Position numbers and translations under genes: made by a program. The notes under the pieces are model-generated. The model made no database searches and was not told where the DNA came from. It saw only the letters and a program-made list of their open reading frames with translations. Positions 11,311 to 26,300 of a stretch of DNA of 64,000 nt are shown here, in pieces; the first letter of the stretch is position 1, and each line of letters begins with the position of its first letter. Source of the stretch: Xiphias gladius (Eukaryota > Chordata > Actinopteri > Istiophoriformes > Xiphiidae); NCBI RefSeq assembly GCF_016859285.1, contig NC_053402.1, positions 8,918,031 to 8,982,030 of the forward strand, read 5' to 3'.

Positions 11311-14300
11311 TCATCTGCGATATAGAATTGGGGCCGATCTGTCATCGGTGGATGTGGGCTTCAACTTAACTGTTGCAAATGGGTTGGTACCCCTTCATAA
11401 CAGAGAGAGGAAAGGCAAGAAGGAGATATATGTTGAAAGAAGGTGAAAAGAGACAGAGTACAGAAAACCAATATCAAAAAATGCTCTGGCCCACAATGAC
11501 TGAGCTTAATAACAGAGGTTATAACAAGAGAAATGAGCACTGCATTTCAAACCGTACAAGCATCATCTGGCAAACTCTTCACCTGAGGTGAGAGCGATAA
11601 CCATGGTTCCCGAACCATTACTCAGCCATTACTGAGATGGTATCAGTAGTAAAATGCACTTCAAACTCTAATGGAAGGAAACCAATTCTGTGCCATTTAT
11701 ATCACTGCCCTCATCTTTTGTTCTCAGATTTAATGGGTTCATGATATACTTCAAAAATCTCATTAGTTTCTCTGGAAGCGAACATGAGCGGCCTCCATTT
11801 TAACATCTAACTACCTCAATACACTTTAAAAGCAGAGCCACAGTTACATTATTCTCACCTCGGGAAGAGCTCCGGTTGTGATCCATGTGGATGTGATCTC
11901 TGCAGAGAAAGATGAGAAACGTATGGGTGAGTGAGGGCCAGCGAAAACCACAAAATGTAGCCACATGCACTAATGGAGGCTCAACAAGCTCCAGCTCTTG
12001 AACCCTCTGCTTTCAGTTGGTCCTCCCACAAGCTGCTCATTGAATAGCTGTGCCTGGCCGCCCCACAGAAAGTGTCCAGTTGACACAAACTTCTTCAATA
12101 GAGATGAACAAGTCAAGTCAAGTCAATTGATTCATATAGCGCCAAATCATTAACAGACATGAACAGAAAATGTATCTCTATCACAATGGAAAAATATGTT
12201 GTATAAAATTATTATTTAGGGCTGCAACTAACAATTATTTTCATTGCCAAGTAATCTTTTAATTTATAAAATATCAGAGATTAGAGATAAATGTCCATCA
12301 CAATATCCTACAGAACCCAGGGACAGTCCAAAATCCCCCAAATATTCAATTTATTATATTGTTAAACCAGAAAAAACAGCAAAATCTTACATTCCAGATG
12401 CAGGAAATTGCGGCAAATTTTTTGGGCATTTTTGAAATACGGTTCATTGATGATCAAAATAGTTTTCTTTTGATCATTTAATCCATTAATGGATTAATCA
12501 CTGCAGCCCTATCGTTACTGTTGTAATAAATAATAAATCTGCTTTCTGATTTACATTGTTTGCTTGAGAACAGGTTTCATCGCTAAAATGCTTTGCTGTA
12601 TTGGTGAAAGGACAGTTTTCTACTGTGAAGACGAATCATTTTTAGAATTTTAGTATAATATCTTTATTGTTTTAATATCAATCAATTAATAAAACAAAAT
12701 ATCAAAGTTTACAAGGGCCTTTCATCACCGTAAGCTCCTTCCTGTCAACATCTCTCTGCATGTTCCTCACAGAAACAGAACAGGCTGGAAATGTGATTAA
12801 ACAGAACCAAGGAGAGAAGGTTTTGTCACACAGCAACACCCTGAAGTTTGAGCATCTCCACCATAAAATACAGCAATCCAAAAACATAACTAAAAAAAGA
12901 GCACACACACGCACACGCATGCACACAACCTCCTTGCACCATACACCATCAGCAGCTGGAGCTTCCTCCCTGCATCCACCAGAAAGATGGATGTGGTGCC
13001 ATTGAGAACAGCACCTTGCCACAGTGCCCCTGCTGGACAGATTGGCGAACACCATCAAACGTCTACATATATACATATCCATCCTCATTGGAGAAAACAT
13101 AAAGGTTATCAGTACATTTGAAACCATTAATACACTTCCTACTTGCCCTGAGTTTGTAAGTAAACCAAAAAAAGGCAGACACAATGAGGTATCTTGTTAT
13201 TGTTTCTAATTATGCATGCTTTGTAAAGGGATAATGAGTTGTTACAAACAGCATTAGTAATGGTTAAAAAATGCTTTAAAGGTCAGTTAAAAACCATTAA
13301 TAAGAACAGCTTTTGGGTTGCCAGGTAGTACAGACTGTATTTCTAGAAAAGGGTTGCAGACAATCAGTACAAAAAGGCATTTATCAACATCTTCACTTCT
13401 AACATCTAGCACTTTTAACTGCAGACTTCATGAATTAAAATCACTTATTAATGGCTTATTAACATTTATAACTGCATACATGATGGATTATTAGAAAGAA
13501 GGAAACCAATGAGCATTTTCTAAAGGTTTACCAATATTTAAATCTGCATCATTACTAGATAGAAGGGATGACCACCAGCCAAAGGGATTTTCACAACCTG
13601 GCAACCAAAAATATGTCCTTATTGATGTTTTTTAACTGATATGTAAAGCTCTAGTAGCTTATCATTAACCTTAGCCAATAGTTACAACATTACAAAGACA
13701 TCTTATAAGAAAGTGGTGTCCAAAATGCCTTTAAAAAGACTGCAGAACTATTGTGAGGAAAAATACGGTGAGCGTCCAGCAAACTGCAGACTTATAGAGT
13801 TACATCTCAGTGTCCATGTGAAGGCCATGTTCAAAAAAGACTGACATTGTTTTCCTAGAGAGAGTCAATTGATTAATAACGCGCTGATAAGCGATAACAT
13901 ACCTTGTTTTCTGAGTTAGAATAAACCCTTTTGTCGAGAGTGGGTGTGACTGGTTGCATCTCAGAGTCTTTATTTGAAGTCAGGTATGAGAGTGGTGGCG
14001 GAGGGGGAGGGGGAGGGGGCGCGGCTCCGCTGTGGCGGCTGCTTCCCGGCTGGTTGAACAGGTTGCTCGTGCTGCTGCTGCTTCGGAGGGTAGAGTTACT
14101 GAAACGACACAAAAAATTCTAATGTTTTCATTCTAGAGGAAGTATAATATCTGTTTTTTTTTTCACTTGACACCTGAGCTCTCTTTCTTCCTGAAATGCT
14201 CATTATACTTCATGATCAAAGGGAGGATATTATGAATCCAAAAAACGAGTTAAAGCATGTTTTGCTTTGTGAAATATATGAGATTTCACATTTTAGACAT

Positions 14301-17300
14301 TCAGCTGTAGCACGTGTCTGCAGTGACACAGTGAACAAAGTTTTAATTGAAAAGCTCTTATTGGTTTTCCTCACAGCAGTGGGTCACCCAAATATCTTAA
14401 ATAGTTCAGTTATTCTAATTATTCCTGGCCTGAGTTTCATGATGACCCTCTTTTAAAACAATAGGGCCAGCCTGGAAGAGCAGCAGGTTTGGCAGGCAAA
14501 TACTTTGCAGTAGGTTTAGCCTTTGATTTATCTCTTCATTCATTCTTAATGGCTGCAAATAAAGAAAAGAATATACGCAATAATTACATAATCCTACAGA
14601 TGACGAGGACCTAACTTGCATTCTAATGGAAACTTTATCTTTTGCCATGATGTCTATGGTATAATAAGATTCAGTGAGATATGAGCAAACATTTATTCAA
14701 CAGTCACACTTGCTGAATTCATGTTATTGGATGTTTACCTGGAGTTGGTTGACTTTGGTGGATCATCCACATATGAGGCCGGAAACCATCCCTGACTGAG
14801 AATGAAAGTGACAGAAATTAAAGATGACATAAAGTGGATTAGGTGTGGATCTCACCAGGACTTTTAAATTTTGACATATTTAAAATAATTGATAAAGACC
14901 GTTACACTTTTTAATACATTTGAATGGTGGTGGTAGTAGATTTGAGTCACACTAGCAATGTGGCTTTAGGAATAGCAGTGTCATGGATCCAATCACTTTG
15001 GTCCGGATTGAAACATCTCAGCAACTATTGGACAGATTACCATGAAATTTTGTGCAGACATTCATGGCTACTGACTATAGTGATCGCCTGATTTTTCAAC
15101 TGGTGCTGTCATCAAAAAATAAAAAATTAACTCCACTACTACAGTTTATGACCAAATAACTGCAATGACATTCCAATTGTCTTCAGCTGTACTTTGTGTT
15201 TAGTGCCATTTCGTGCATGCTAACAAGGTAAACATAGAAAACATTATGCTAAACATTATTATGTTAGTGTGTCTTTGTGAGCAGGTTAGCATACTACTGT
15301 TCAAATTTAGGACCACCGTGCCTCAGCCTCACAGAGCTATAGTAATCAAGTTTTAGCTTTTTTGTTTGTTCTTTTCCCCTACAACATTTTATTCATTTTC
15401 TCTCCATCATTTGCTGAAAGTCTAACAAGTCTCACTGTTTCATATATTATTTTATTTTCTATTTATTCTTAATTACATTACAGCAGTGCAGCAGAAGAAA
15501 ACATGTAGGTAATGTACAAGTTGTTATTCAAGCAAAAGACATAAACAGGACAGTGGGTACAGGTAGACAGTCAAGACAGACAGGCGCCCCCAAGTCCACA
15601 CAATTACAGACACACACGCTCACAAGGGGACATCTCCCACCATGAGCTGCTGTCAGCACGTCCGTACAGCCAGCCGTTCCTGGGCTGTTGGACCAGCACA
15701 GTGATTGTCTCTCCCTTGGTGAAGGGCAGCAATGTGGGGTTGGAGCCAGCAGGTTTGTGGGCAACCAGGGCCCTGGTAGGTCTTCCTCCGCCAACTCCCA
15801 CTGAGTCTCCTGCAGAGCGAACAATGCTTCCCTGGGGGGACGGAGCTGGAGAGACGAAAAATGAAACGCACAAAGTGGATGCAGAGACACTAGTTTGCTG
15901 AAGCACAAGTTATCTGATAAACTGCAAAGAAGGATCTCTGTTGAAATGATTAATTAAAAATGATAAGTGGCTAAGATTGATTTTTTTGTTCATTATGCCC
16001 CTGGTGTTCATGACTCAGAGGGTTAACAGACTACTAAATATCTCACTCTATGCATAATTATTTTGCTTGAATGGCAGATGGAGGATGCAGCTCATTGGAT
16101 TACACAAAACAAGGTGGCATTGTTTTTCTCTCTAGTGAATGCTATCTGAGATGCTGTAGTGCTACAGACAACACACCTGCAGCATGCAATGTTTCAGAGG
16201 GGGAAAAGCTGAATATGAGGAGGAGCACTGTTTTACATCCTGGAGATTGTTTATATTCTGTTTTACATACATTGTTACTGTATCTATTTTTACTCTAGAT
16301 AAGCGAGCCTCATAATTGGACAGACTGTCACCAGAAGAAAGTACAAAAGGGGAGGTATGACAGTGCACAATGTGCAAAATGTAAAGGGGGAGAGAAAGGT
16401 GGATGAGAGAGAGGGAGAGAGAAACAGAGATAAAAGGCTTAAAGAGAGATAAAGCAGCTGGTAGAGTGAAGGAAAGATTACTGATTTACAGGCAGAGGCT
16501 GTGCATGAGTTACAGACGAAAATGAATATTACAGAAAGACCTTTATGGTGATAGGCATAACACAAAAAAATGTAAAATGTGAAAAAAATGTCTTTATGAT
16601 ATTGCTGTTAAGTGTTTAAAGCACTTGAACAGCCAAAAGGTTATCATTTTTGATCTTATTTTCTGTGCTCAAGCATGGTGTCAGTAAAGTGACATATTTT
16701 CTCATAAAACCTGTTTGAACCAACCACTCACCCCTTGACGGTATTTTACCGAGGGGGAGCTCCTCTCTGCTCTTTCTGATCTCCTCCCTCTTCATCCCCA
16801 CCTATAAAACCAACAATACACAACACATTATGTGCACAGGTCCAGACAGTAATAACTGCAGTGGTAATTTTAATGTTTATGTAAACACCGGGAAATATTA
16901 TGGCACTTTTTGTCATAATGGCAATCAGTTAACATTATCAGAATAAACAAAAATCAGTGAGTCATTCAGTTATTCTGTCAGAGCTGAAGCTGGGATCTGC
17001 AGTCACAAATGGCAGCTGTAACATTTCCACATTTGAGGACGTCATTACTGAGAAATTATTCATTGTGGCCTCCCTGGAATTACACATTTCGAGAAATATA
17101 CTATTTTGCTTGCCAAGAGTCAGATAAAAATTGATATCACTCTCGTGTCTGTATGGTAAAGATGAAGTTACACTGCAAAAGGAAAAGTTCAGAAAACTCA
17201 AATAACATTTTAAGCTTTGAGTTTATCTAACTTACCATTTTTTCTTCTGTTAACCTATTTCATTTCAAAGTAACAAATCTGTCTTGGTAAAAAATGTGAT

Positions 17301-20300
17301 TTGATTCCTTCTTATTTCTAATTTTATCATTAATTAAGTCAAGCTTTGTTCTTCTGGTCAATTGAACTTGTGAGTTTAGGTTCTGAATGTGATCAATAAA
17401 AAAAAGAATAAAGTTTTATTTTTCCTGCCTTCCCCAACTAAAGAGCACAAGTCCACAGAACTGTCTTTCTTTGTAATGAATAACAGATTAAGATTCAAAG
17501 TTATCAGGACTCACTCACTTTCCCTGAAACAAGATACTAATTTGATTTGTTGGCACAATTTCATCTTTTACTTTAAAAAGGATCAACATCTTGTAATTGT
17601 AATTTATGCCGAAGAATATAAGTTGCAGTTTTTACAGTGTACTGCTAGCAGGCGATTAGCTTAGCTTAGCACAAAGACATTGTAGGATTTGTTGGATACA
17701 CGGTTGCATATGCTGCAATGAGTAATGTATGTCACACAACTCAAATATCTGCCTGCCTGGCTCACAGGCTTCACACTGTTGCAGACAAGAATAAATCCCA
17801 CGTTGAACCAAAACAAGCACAGAATCCATGTTAATCCTCTGATTGTTATTACAGCTGGATGCAGGATCTGTTGGGTTCACTGTCATGTCACCTTCCAATG
17901 AGGAACAGACTGAGACTGACAGGGTTTATCTAAGGGGCTTCTTTGTTGTTTACTTGAATAGTAATTGCAGCTTTTATACAATGAACCATATGGTTTCGGT
18001 TTGTACATCCTTGATGTTGATCCCACCGTTCTGAGGGTGTGTACGTTCAGATGATGTCTAAGGCTCAGATTCAGATCGTTATTCCATAGCTTCAATTGAA
18101 GTTAGTTTTCTGGACAGAACAATGCTTATAGCCTTATCACAATCACGTATTCTGTTCTTCCATGCCAGACAATCTGTAGTCTTTGTCTTTCTACTTCAGC
18201 TTCAGGTTTAATCCTCGTCAGAAAGATTTTGTCACAAAATCATGCAAGTGTGGCTTCGGATGGTTTCAAATGAAGTCAGGTTCCAAGCTCCTCCACCAGA
18301 GGGCAACCCGGTAACAAAAATATTATTGCTAGTTCACTGGTTTCAGAATGACTTACTTTGTGTCTGTGTAGAGAAATTAGAAAAAAAATTGATGCAGATC
18401 ACACTCAGTTCCATCACCATATGTTTTGTTGTCTAACTTTTGGTTTATAAATTCAGATAAATTCAGTTCTATTCAGTGACTTTAAGACGGATTTTTAAAA
18501 CGTTTTATGTGGCTCAAGTTCTGTTTCATACTCTTGGAGTGTTGAAAAATTCAAATGCAATCTGACTCTGACTCTGTTTGAATAATTCAGAAAACACGGT
18601 CGATTTCAACAAGATTAAAACTGATAACTGGTTGTGGCTGATCGGTATAAACTCTGCCCTGAACTCACAGCGTTGTCCAGAGGAGCGGGATGTCTGGCTT
18701 CAGGTTGTCTGGTGATGTTCACCTCCTCTGTCCAGGCGTCAGCTCTCTGCTGGAGTGAACCACCTGTCTGCCCCACAACACACACACAAAGAGAAACAAA
18801 TGTATAAAAAACACTTCTTTTCGTCATTCTTGAGTGAGTGTTCAAATGGTCAGCAGCTTAAGTCAGAGCAACTTATGTCAATACTCATTTGGCCATAAAA
18901 CTCAAATATTTACTCAAACGTGTGTTTAGTGTGCCACTACGAGACAAGAGATGTACTGTAAATCATTTTTATCCACATATGATTAACAGTGGCCTGCTTC
19001 TTTTATGTTTGCATGTAAGTACTGTTGCTGTTGTTGCCGCAGTATAAAATATCATCAGCAGCCTATTTTGTGAGACACCGATCTGTTCTGGTCAAACAGG
19101 ATGCAGCAGCAGGATTAAAACGTTCAAGGGTATGGAAGCCCATTGCTGCCGAAAAAAAAAATGAAAAAGAAAAATTATGAAAGAAAAGTCAAGACTTGAC
19201 CTTGATTTTTTATCTCCTAGGTTTTACTTTTGATCATATTTTTGAGTTAATAAGTCACAATTGTGACATAAATAAAATTGAAATGACAAAAGTTGTACTT
19301 TATAATTTTTATGTAATAATTTTATCATCATCTTGACTTTCCATGAGCATTTTTATTTTTATCAGGACTAACTTATTATCTGTTTATTTTCTTCTTTTCG
19401 GGTTGGAAATGGGCTTCCATACATTCTTGTGTCATTTTAAATGAAGGGGATAGTTTGTCTGTGTTATTCATTTTGGAAACACATTTGACTTGATTTTAGT
19501 GCTGTTCAAACTGTACACACGGTCGCATGGTTTGCATGCCTTCATGTGTGGGCAGTATAAGATGTTACGTCATTGGAATGAGCCTTGTATTTACATTTAT
19601 ACCTACAGTAGATTTTTTTTGTTTTAAATCACGTAAAGGTTTTGACTTTAATGACATATGAAAGGGAAAACGTACGGTTTTTTAGAAGGCCAAACATTTT
19701 CGGTGCAAGGCTGTATTTGGCCCAAGGGTTGCTGTTTACCAACTACTATTGTTGCCTGCAGTATGAGTACAGAGGGTTAAACAAACAAATATTTATGTGT
19801 TAGTTCAATTGCTATAGTCCTGAATTACTGGTACAATCTCAAAGGGCTTCATCACAGCCTCATTATTTAAACTATAAGTTAAAACAACCAGGCTTCAATG
19901 CCCCAAAAGTGTCAAGATACGGGTCAAGAAGCAGTCCTAAATATATTTCTCAGTGGGTTTTGTTAGTTTAACAGTACCAACTGGATTTGGTTCACTGCAA
20001 AAAAAAAAATTGTCAGCCACAGTAAAATGTTAGATTACGTCAGTAGAGTGGTCCCTGAGTTCAGACACACGACCTGTTAGAGCGGCATCAGCCCTGAATC
20101 TGTGTACCTCATATGCTGCTGCTCGGTGGTTAACCCTCATTATAAAGGAGGGGGAATTCCCTGTGGGAAACAATGAATTCACAGATGCTATTCAAAGTAA
20201 GCTGTATACCTTATCCATGAGGTGGGCGATGGACTTTATCAGTCCACAGTGTTTCTCAGCCAGGAAGCGGTATCTCCTCTCCTCCTCCTTCAGAGCCTCT

Positions 20301-23300
20301 CCATGGCTCTCCCTGAGGAACTGCACATACTCAATACAGTCCTGAAAATACACATAATTGACAGCACATATATATATATATATACAGTACAAGGACACAC
20401 ACATGTACAAATGTACTGAATTTTCTCCCTATGATGCAGAAAGAAAGAATGTGAGAAACACAAAGACCTGGTTGATTCCTCTCCTCAGATTTCTCTCCAG
20501 AGCTGCTGCATGGTGGTGGACTTCCGTCTCATAGTGATTCCTGCTGCCCTGCATAACAGAGAATTCACATCACGTCTGTGTAAAATCACCTCATTCATCC
20601 AGGAACTGTAATACAGTATTAGGCCAAAATGAGCAATGCAGTGGATGTGTCTGTGAGGTAAGTGTGCTATATTGCTATATTAATTAATTGGATAACTCAC
20701 TCCAGGGCCACACAACCTATTCGAAGGTCCAAAATTATTCCCATGATACCCAGCAGTGATTATTTTAATTTTCATTCCTGAACATAATTATAAGATAACT
20801 GCTTGTCAATCTGTAAGAGTCTCTTGCGACCTTGTGGTGCCCCTGCTTGGCCCTCACTCACTGAAAGGTAATCTTTGTCCAGTCTAATGTTGTTTTCCAT
20901 CTCCTGAAGAATCTCAATACTGAACCATTGGAACTAGAAGGAGACACACAAAACCATATTATAAACACATGAGAAAATTAACCAGATGGGGTAAGATCAC
21001 GCTCAAAAGATGTGATGGACAGATGAGTGTTGATGTAACTTACTACTCCATCCAGCTCCAAGGTGAGTCTTCTTTGGCTCTCAGAGATCTGAATCAGGAC
21101 ATCTCCTTTAAGTCAAGTGCATTACATGTTACTTTATAAACAATATATTACTCGAAAACAATAAAATGAATTATGCAATATAATATATTTATCTTTAGTT
21201 TATCCACATACACTCATTAAATTATTTAACACTCTCACACACCCACACTCCAGATGGCACACACACAAAGTCACAGTTACACAGTGTGATACCTAGATGA
21301 AAAACATTAAAATGTTTGCCTCAAATAAAAAGCAACTCTTTCTAATATGAGGTCAGACTATGATGATGGTAATGTATTTTTTTTGCCTATTTTCTAAAGT
21401 GTGTTCTGGGTCATACGAGCAAATCTGACCACTGAAGACACTTTCTGTCCTCCTCTAGGACTGTGTGGAAGCTTCCATTTCCACGGCCAAAGGCAGGATG
21501 CCAGATCTTAACTAAGCACAAACAGACCTTGAGCTCTGCTCATTTTAAGGGCGACATATTGCTCGGGATGGTAAGTGTGTTCAATAACACACTATGTTCT
21601 CATTTTTGGTTTGCTTAATATCTCTTCTGAAAATTTTTCTTTATAATATTCAGATAGCAGTTATTTAAAATAACTAACACAACAAGGCAACTTATTTCTG
21701 AATATATACTATGAAGCAAATTTAGAGAGTAACTCTGCGTGTTCTCTTGCGCATGGATAATTGTTTGAGCAATGCCAATAAAACATTTGTGTAGTAAGTA
21801 TATTGTCAGGCATGTTAATTACTCTATTGCACAGCATCAGCATGTCAACCTTTTGTATGATTTCACATCCTATATCACCAAATACGGACAATTTGGGGAT
21901 CATTTCATGCAAACCCAAAAAGCAACGCATAGCTCTGTCTTGCACTTTCTCACTTTTTTGTTCGTCTACAACCCCAAATCCCTGCAGCACATCCAAAATT
22001 GGACAGACACAAACACTTTAAACACTTGCATGTACGTATTGTAACCAGGATTTTTACAAAGCTTACCCTTATTTAGAACGGCCCCTGGAGCCCTACCAGC
22101 AGAGTCTGGCAGAAACATATTTTGGAGGGGAGGAGGACTTTAAAACAGTTACAGCCTTTTAATGAACATTATGTGTACAAAACACATCATGTGCCTAGAT
22201 TGTTGTTATGATAATCAACTTGTAGAGAGTGAAACTGTCTTGAATATCTATTCAATAACAGAAAACACTGGGTCAACATTATGTATAGGCTATGTATGTA
22301 TGTATATATAGCTCAACCAATGGCTTGCTGGGGCTGAGACCGATATCGATATTTAAGAATAAATGTGAGGGCAGATGTCATTTTTCCTGTTTGTAAATAA
22401 GGACTAACAGAGTTACGGAAGCTTACTATGTTAGTATATGTGAATGTTCCAGTACGAGACTGGGGATGTGAATGATAGGCTATCCACACAACATAAAGGC
22501 CTGCTTTATGGCTGCATGAAAGATGGTGTTGTTTGAGGCCCGCAACCTACTATTTGCGGCCAACTGATATAGTCTGTGGACATCTGTTAAAAGAAAGCAG
22601 TCTAAAAACTTAAACAGTCTCTTCATCATGGATCCTAAGACACAGATATATACAGTACTATGGACAGTCACTGAAGTGAGGGGGCCTTTGGTAGTTTGAG
22701 TCCTTGCACCTTATGGAGCTTGGAGTTTACTGATTTGTTGTATGTCTTTAACAATGTGGGACCGGGATGTGCATGTAGTAAAACAAGATAGTGACTGAGG
22801 GGTCAGACCAGGAAACATTTTGTCTTTGTCCTTAAACTTTCAGGAGAAAAAACTCTGTTCGCTCCTTCTTACAAATAAATAGATGTTTGTTTTTTTTTGT
22901 TTTTTGGGAACTCATTAAGCACAAATGTACTGTCAATATTTTGCCATAGTGCTTTTACCATAAATTCATGAATTTTCACAATGAATTAGAAGGGAGTTGT
23001 TAAATTTGTTAGAGTTGTTAGAGTTGTTAAATGCCATCCCATGTCGTTGAGGATATCGAACTGTCCACTGTTGCAAAACAACGTCAATCTATATCAACAT
23101 CTACAAATTTAACATCAGTAATGTGAACAAAGACAACATCGGAAAGTTTGAAAACAATGAAACTGCAACACAGTCTCAAGTTGATCTTCAACCGACTGCG
23201 AAGTACGACTGCTCTCTTTGTTGCCATTCAGTATCTTTACTGAGCTGAAATGGACAGACAAAGAAACCAGGTAAGATTTTCTCATTTGACCTGGAGAAAC

Positions 23301-26300
23301 TTCTTCATTCATCACTGTGCCTCTCAAAGCCTGCCAAATTTTCCCTGCTATGTTGTCCACAGCTTTAATACATTTTCATACAATTGTTGAGTTAATGCTA
23401 CAAAATTTTCTCATATCCAGTAAACCATATTGAGAAATACAGTACTTCTAATATATTTTGATAAAAATACAAATAGAAAAGGAGGATTTTATGATTGCAG
23501 TACTGTTTCTTGGGCAAAATTGTGTCAAAATTTCTCTCAAAATACCCAAACAGATTACTCTTGCTGTCAGTGTCTCTAATCAATGGATTAAAAATGAAAA
23601 AAAAAGGGAAATTTGCATTGTAACATAACTAGCATGTATAAGATCTGATGAAAAACTTTTGACCAAAACGGTTTCACTTAAATAATCTACAGTAAACCAA
23701 ACCTAACCCCTAATAAACTCAACTGAAACTGAAAATAGATGTGGCAGCATTTCTGGGGTAATTTTGAGGTAAAATATTTTAAAAATCTAAAAATAAAGTA
23801 AAAACCAAACACTTTTAGTACACTGTTGTCTCAAAAAGGTCTGGTTTTCATAGTATATGCATGAATTACAGTTGTTGGCTGTGACTGCAGCGCAAGCTGC
23901 AGCACACCGTACAGGGCTTCAGAGACGCCCTCTATACAGCAATGAGTGTGAGATTAAGTCTCTGAAAGATGAAAACAAGGCTCTAAAAGAGCAAGTTAAC
24001 CTGCTGGAAAGTGGACAGAAAGCGTATATAGACTGCCTGGCCCTGCTCGCTCAAAAACAGCAGCAGGAGAACAAGGTTCAAAAGGAACTGGAGGAGAGCA
24101 AGGTTCAAAAAGAACAGGAGGAGAACAAGGTTCAAAAGGAACCGGAGGAGAAAGAGGTTCCTAAAGGGCAGGAGGAGACCGAGATTCAAAAGTAACTGTA
24201 GGAGAAAAAGGTTCAGAAGAAGAAGGAGGAGAACAAGACTCAAAAAGAACAGGAGCAGAACAAGGTATAAAATGAACCGGAGGAGAACAAGGTTCAAAAA
24301 GAACAGGAGGAGAACAAGGTTCAAAGGCAACCAGAGGAGAAAAGGGTTCCTAAAGAACAGGAGGCAAACAAGCCTCAAAAGGAACAGGGGGAGACCGAGA
24401 TTCAAAAGGAACCAGAGGAAAAAAAGGTTCAGAACAAGAAGGAGTAGAACAAGGTTCCAAAAGAACAGGAGGAGACCAAGGTTCAGAAGCAAGAAAAGAT
24501 GGAGAACAAAGACAATGAGAAGGTGGAGGAAGAGACAAAGAGGAGTGAAGGTAAACAAATTAATGAAAAAAAAGAAAAGAAGCAAAAGAAGAACAGGGGT
24601 TAGCTACAGCAGATCATCCCTACCCCTGAAACCCCAGCCCCTTTCCCCTTTCTCCCTTCCTACCTTACCCACTCCCCCCTTCCCCATTCCTACCCTTTAT
24701 CCAACCCCCACCCCTTTCTCCCCCACCCCTTACCCCTTACCCACTCCCCAAAACAACCCCTTCACTCCCCACCTCCCATCCATCCCTCCTTGTGCATGTA
24801 TAACATATTGTAAATGTGTACACTGTTCAATACAGTTGTGCCGAATTGAACTACATCTGCCAGTGTTTGCCTCTCTGAATATAAATACAGGATTTATGGC
24901 TCTTATCAAGTAGTACAGTAGTACAATATTTGTTTCGGAGGAAGAGATCATATATAATAATGTTCTCTTTCTGTCTTTAAATGCTTTATGTCACTTTTTT
25001 TAGACTTCAAGTAGACAGCAGGAGTTAACGTATCACTGTGAATCTTGGAGTTTTCTCTGGGAAATTTCCTTAAACTGTTTGTGACTCATTTTGGTGATCA
25101 AATTAGGCTTTATGCTCTGAAAGAGCACTGGGTTGCCACGGTTCACTCGGACAACAGAGAGGGTGAAAAGTAAAATTGGATTGTTTGGATGATATTATCA
25201 AAAAAGCCCTACTCCTAATGGTAACACCCTGAATCACCTGTGTTCACTGTTCTAGAAATATTTCCATCTCTGGCCATTTGTTATTCCAAAAGCAGTATAC
25301 CATAAAATAATACACCCCTATCCACATACTTTTCCTTACTTTTAGTTTGGGGCTTTTCTGTGGTTTGGGCTGTATGTTCTTTCATTCAAATTAAGGGAAT
25401 TGCCCTTTAATTTAGTGCCACTACGCTACATTGTCACTAATGTAGTGACGCTTTCTTTTGTATAAGATAGCTGAAAATATAATGAGTGGATTACTAAGAA
25501 TTTCTTTAAAGACCTCAAGGATGAAGCCCAATGTTTTGTCACTCTGTTAACTTTCCAGACCTGAACATAAGTATAACTGTCCTGCAAAGAAGATGGCAGA
25601 GGAAAGAGCAGGCTGTGAGAACGAGCACGACAGGTCTGTTTGTTAGAACATACTAAAATATCTTCAAGTAGCAGTTATTTTTTTTATCTTAAGTAATTTC
25701 TTAGATAAAGTCGCGCACAAACAAAGACACAAATAAAACAATGCTCACGCAGTTTAAAGCGGCTGTGTCTATTATTCAAGTTCCCTGTTGGTATCTGATA
25801 ACCACTCTGTCAGCGCTCAGCTTGAAGTCACGTAAAAACACCCTCAAACATAGGCTACATTATGTTGCAGGTTAACTTTGAAGCATTCAAAAGAAATCTA
25901 ATTAGACAGTTCTGCCCCGTTTTTGCGATCGACTCGACCTGAGCCTAATACAAATATTGTTTCAGTTTGAGCTGCAGGTCAAACTCTTTTCCTCTTTATG
26001 GAGACTAAATGTTACAGACACTTTGAAATACACGCATTCAGTACTTTCTCACTGTATGTTGTGTACATTTAAACATCAAAGAGCATAGTAATCACACGCG
26101 CACACACACACACTTTAGTAATAGGAAGAATAATAAAGTACCACCTGAGGGTAAACTTTGGTCTCCATGATTCGGAGGAACAGTGTTTGATTTGTTTAAT
26201 AAATGGCCATAAACACATCAAGGACAAAATGCTCCTATCCTGGACTTTAGGTACAGAAATAAAGTCTTTGCATCTCCACTCATTAGTCATGAGATTTCAC

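Noticed and set aside
15528..15908. Two other minus-strand frames across the SH3 exon
   Set aside because: Only one of the three open frames gives an SH3 (ALVAH, NGWLYG) and fits the splice phases of neighbouring exons.
23983..24585. 200-codon leucine/phenylalanine-rich minus-strand frame
   Set aside because: It is the complement of the Lys/Glu-coding minisatellite; poly-Leu output is a direct result of the reversed repeat.
24272..24913. 213-codon Arg-rich plus-strand frame
   Set aside because: Frame-shifted reading of the same minisatellite running on into the C-rich tract. The frame with a sensible repeat and N-terminus is the one starting at 23857.
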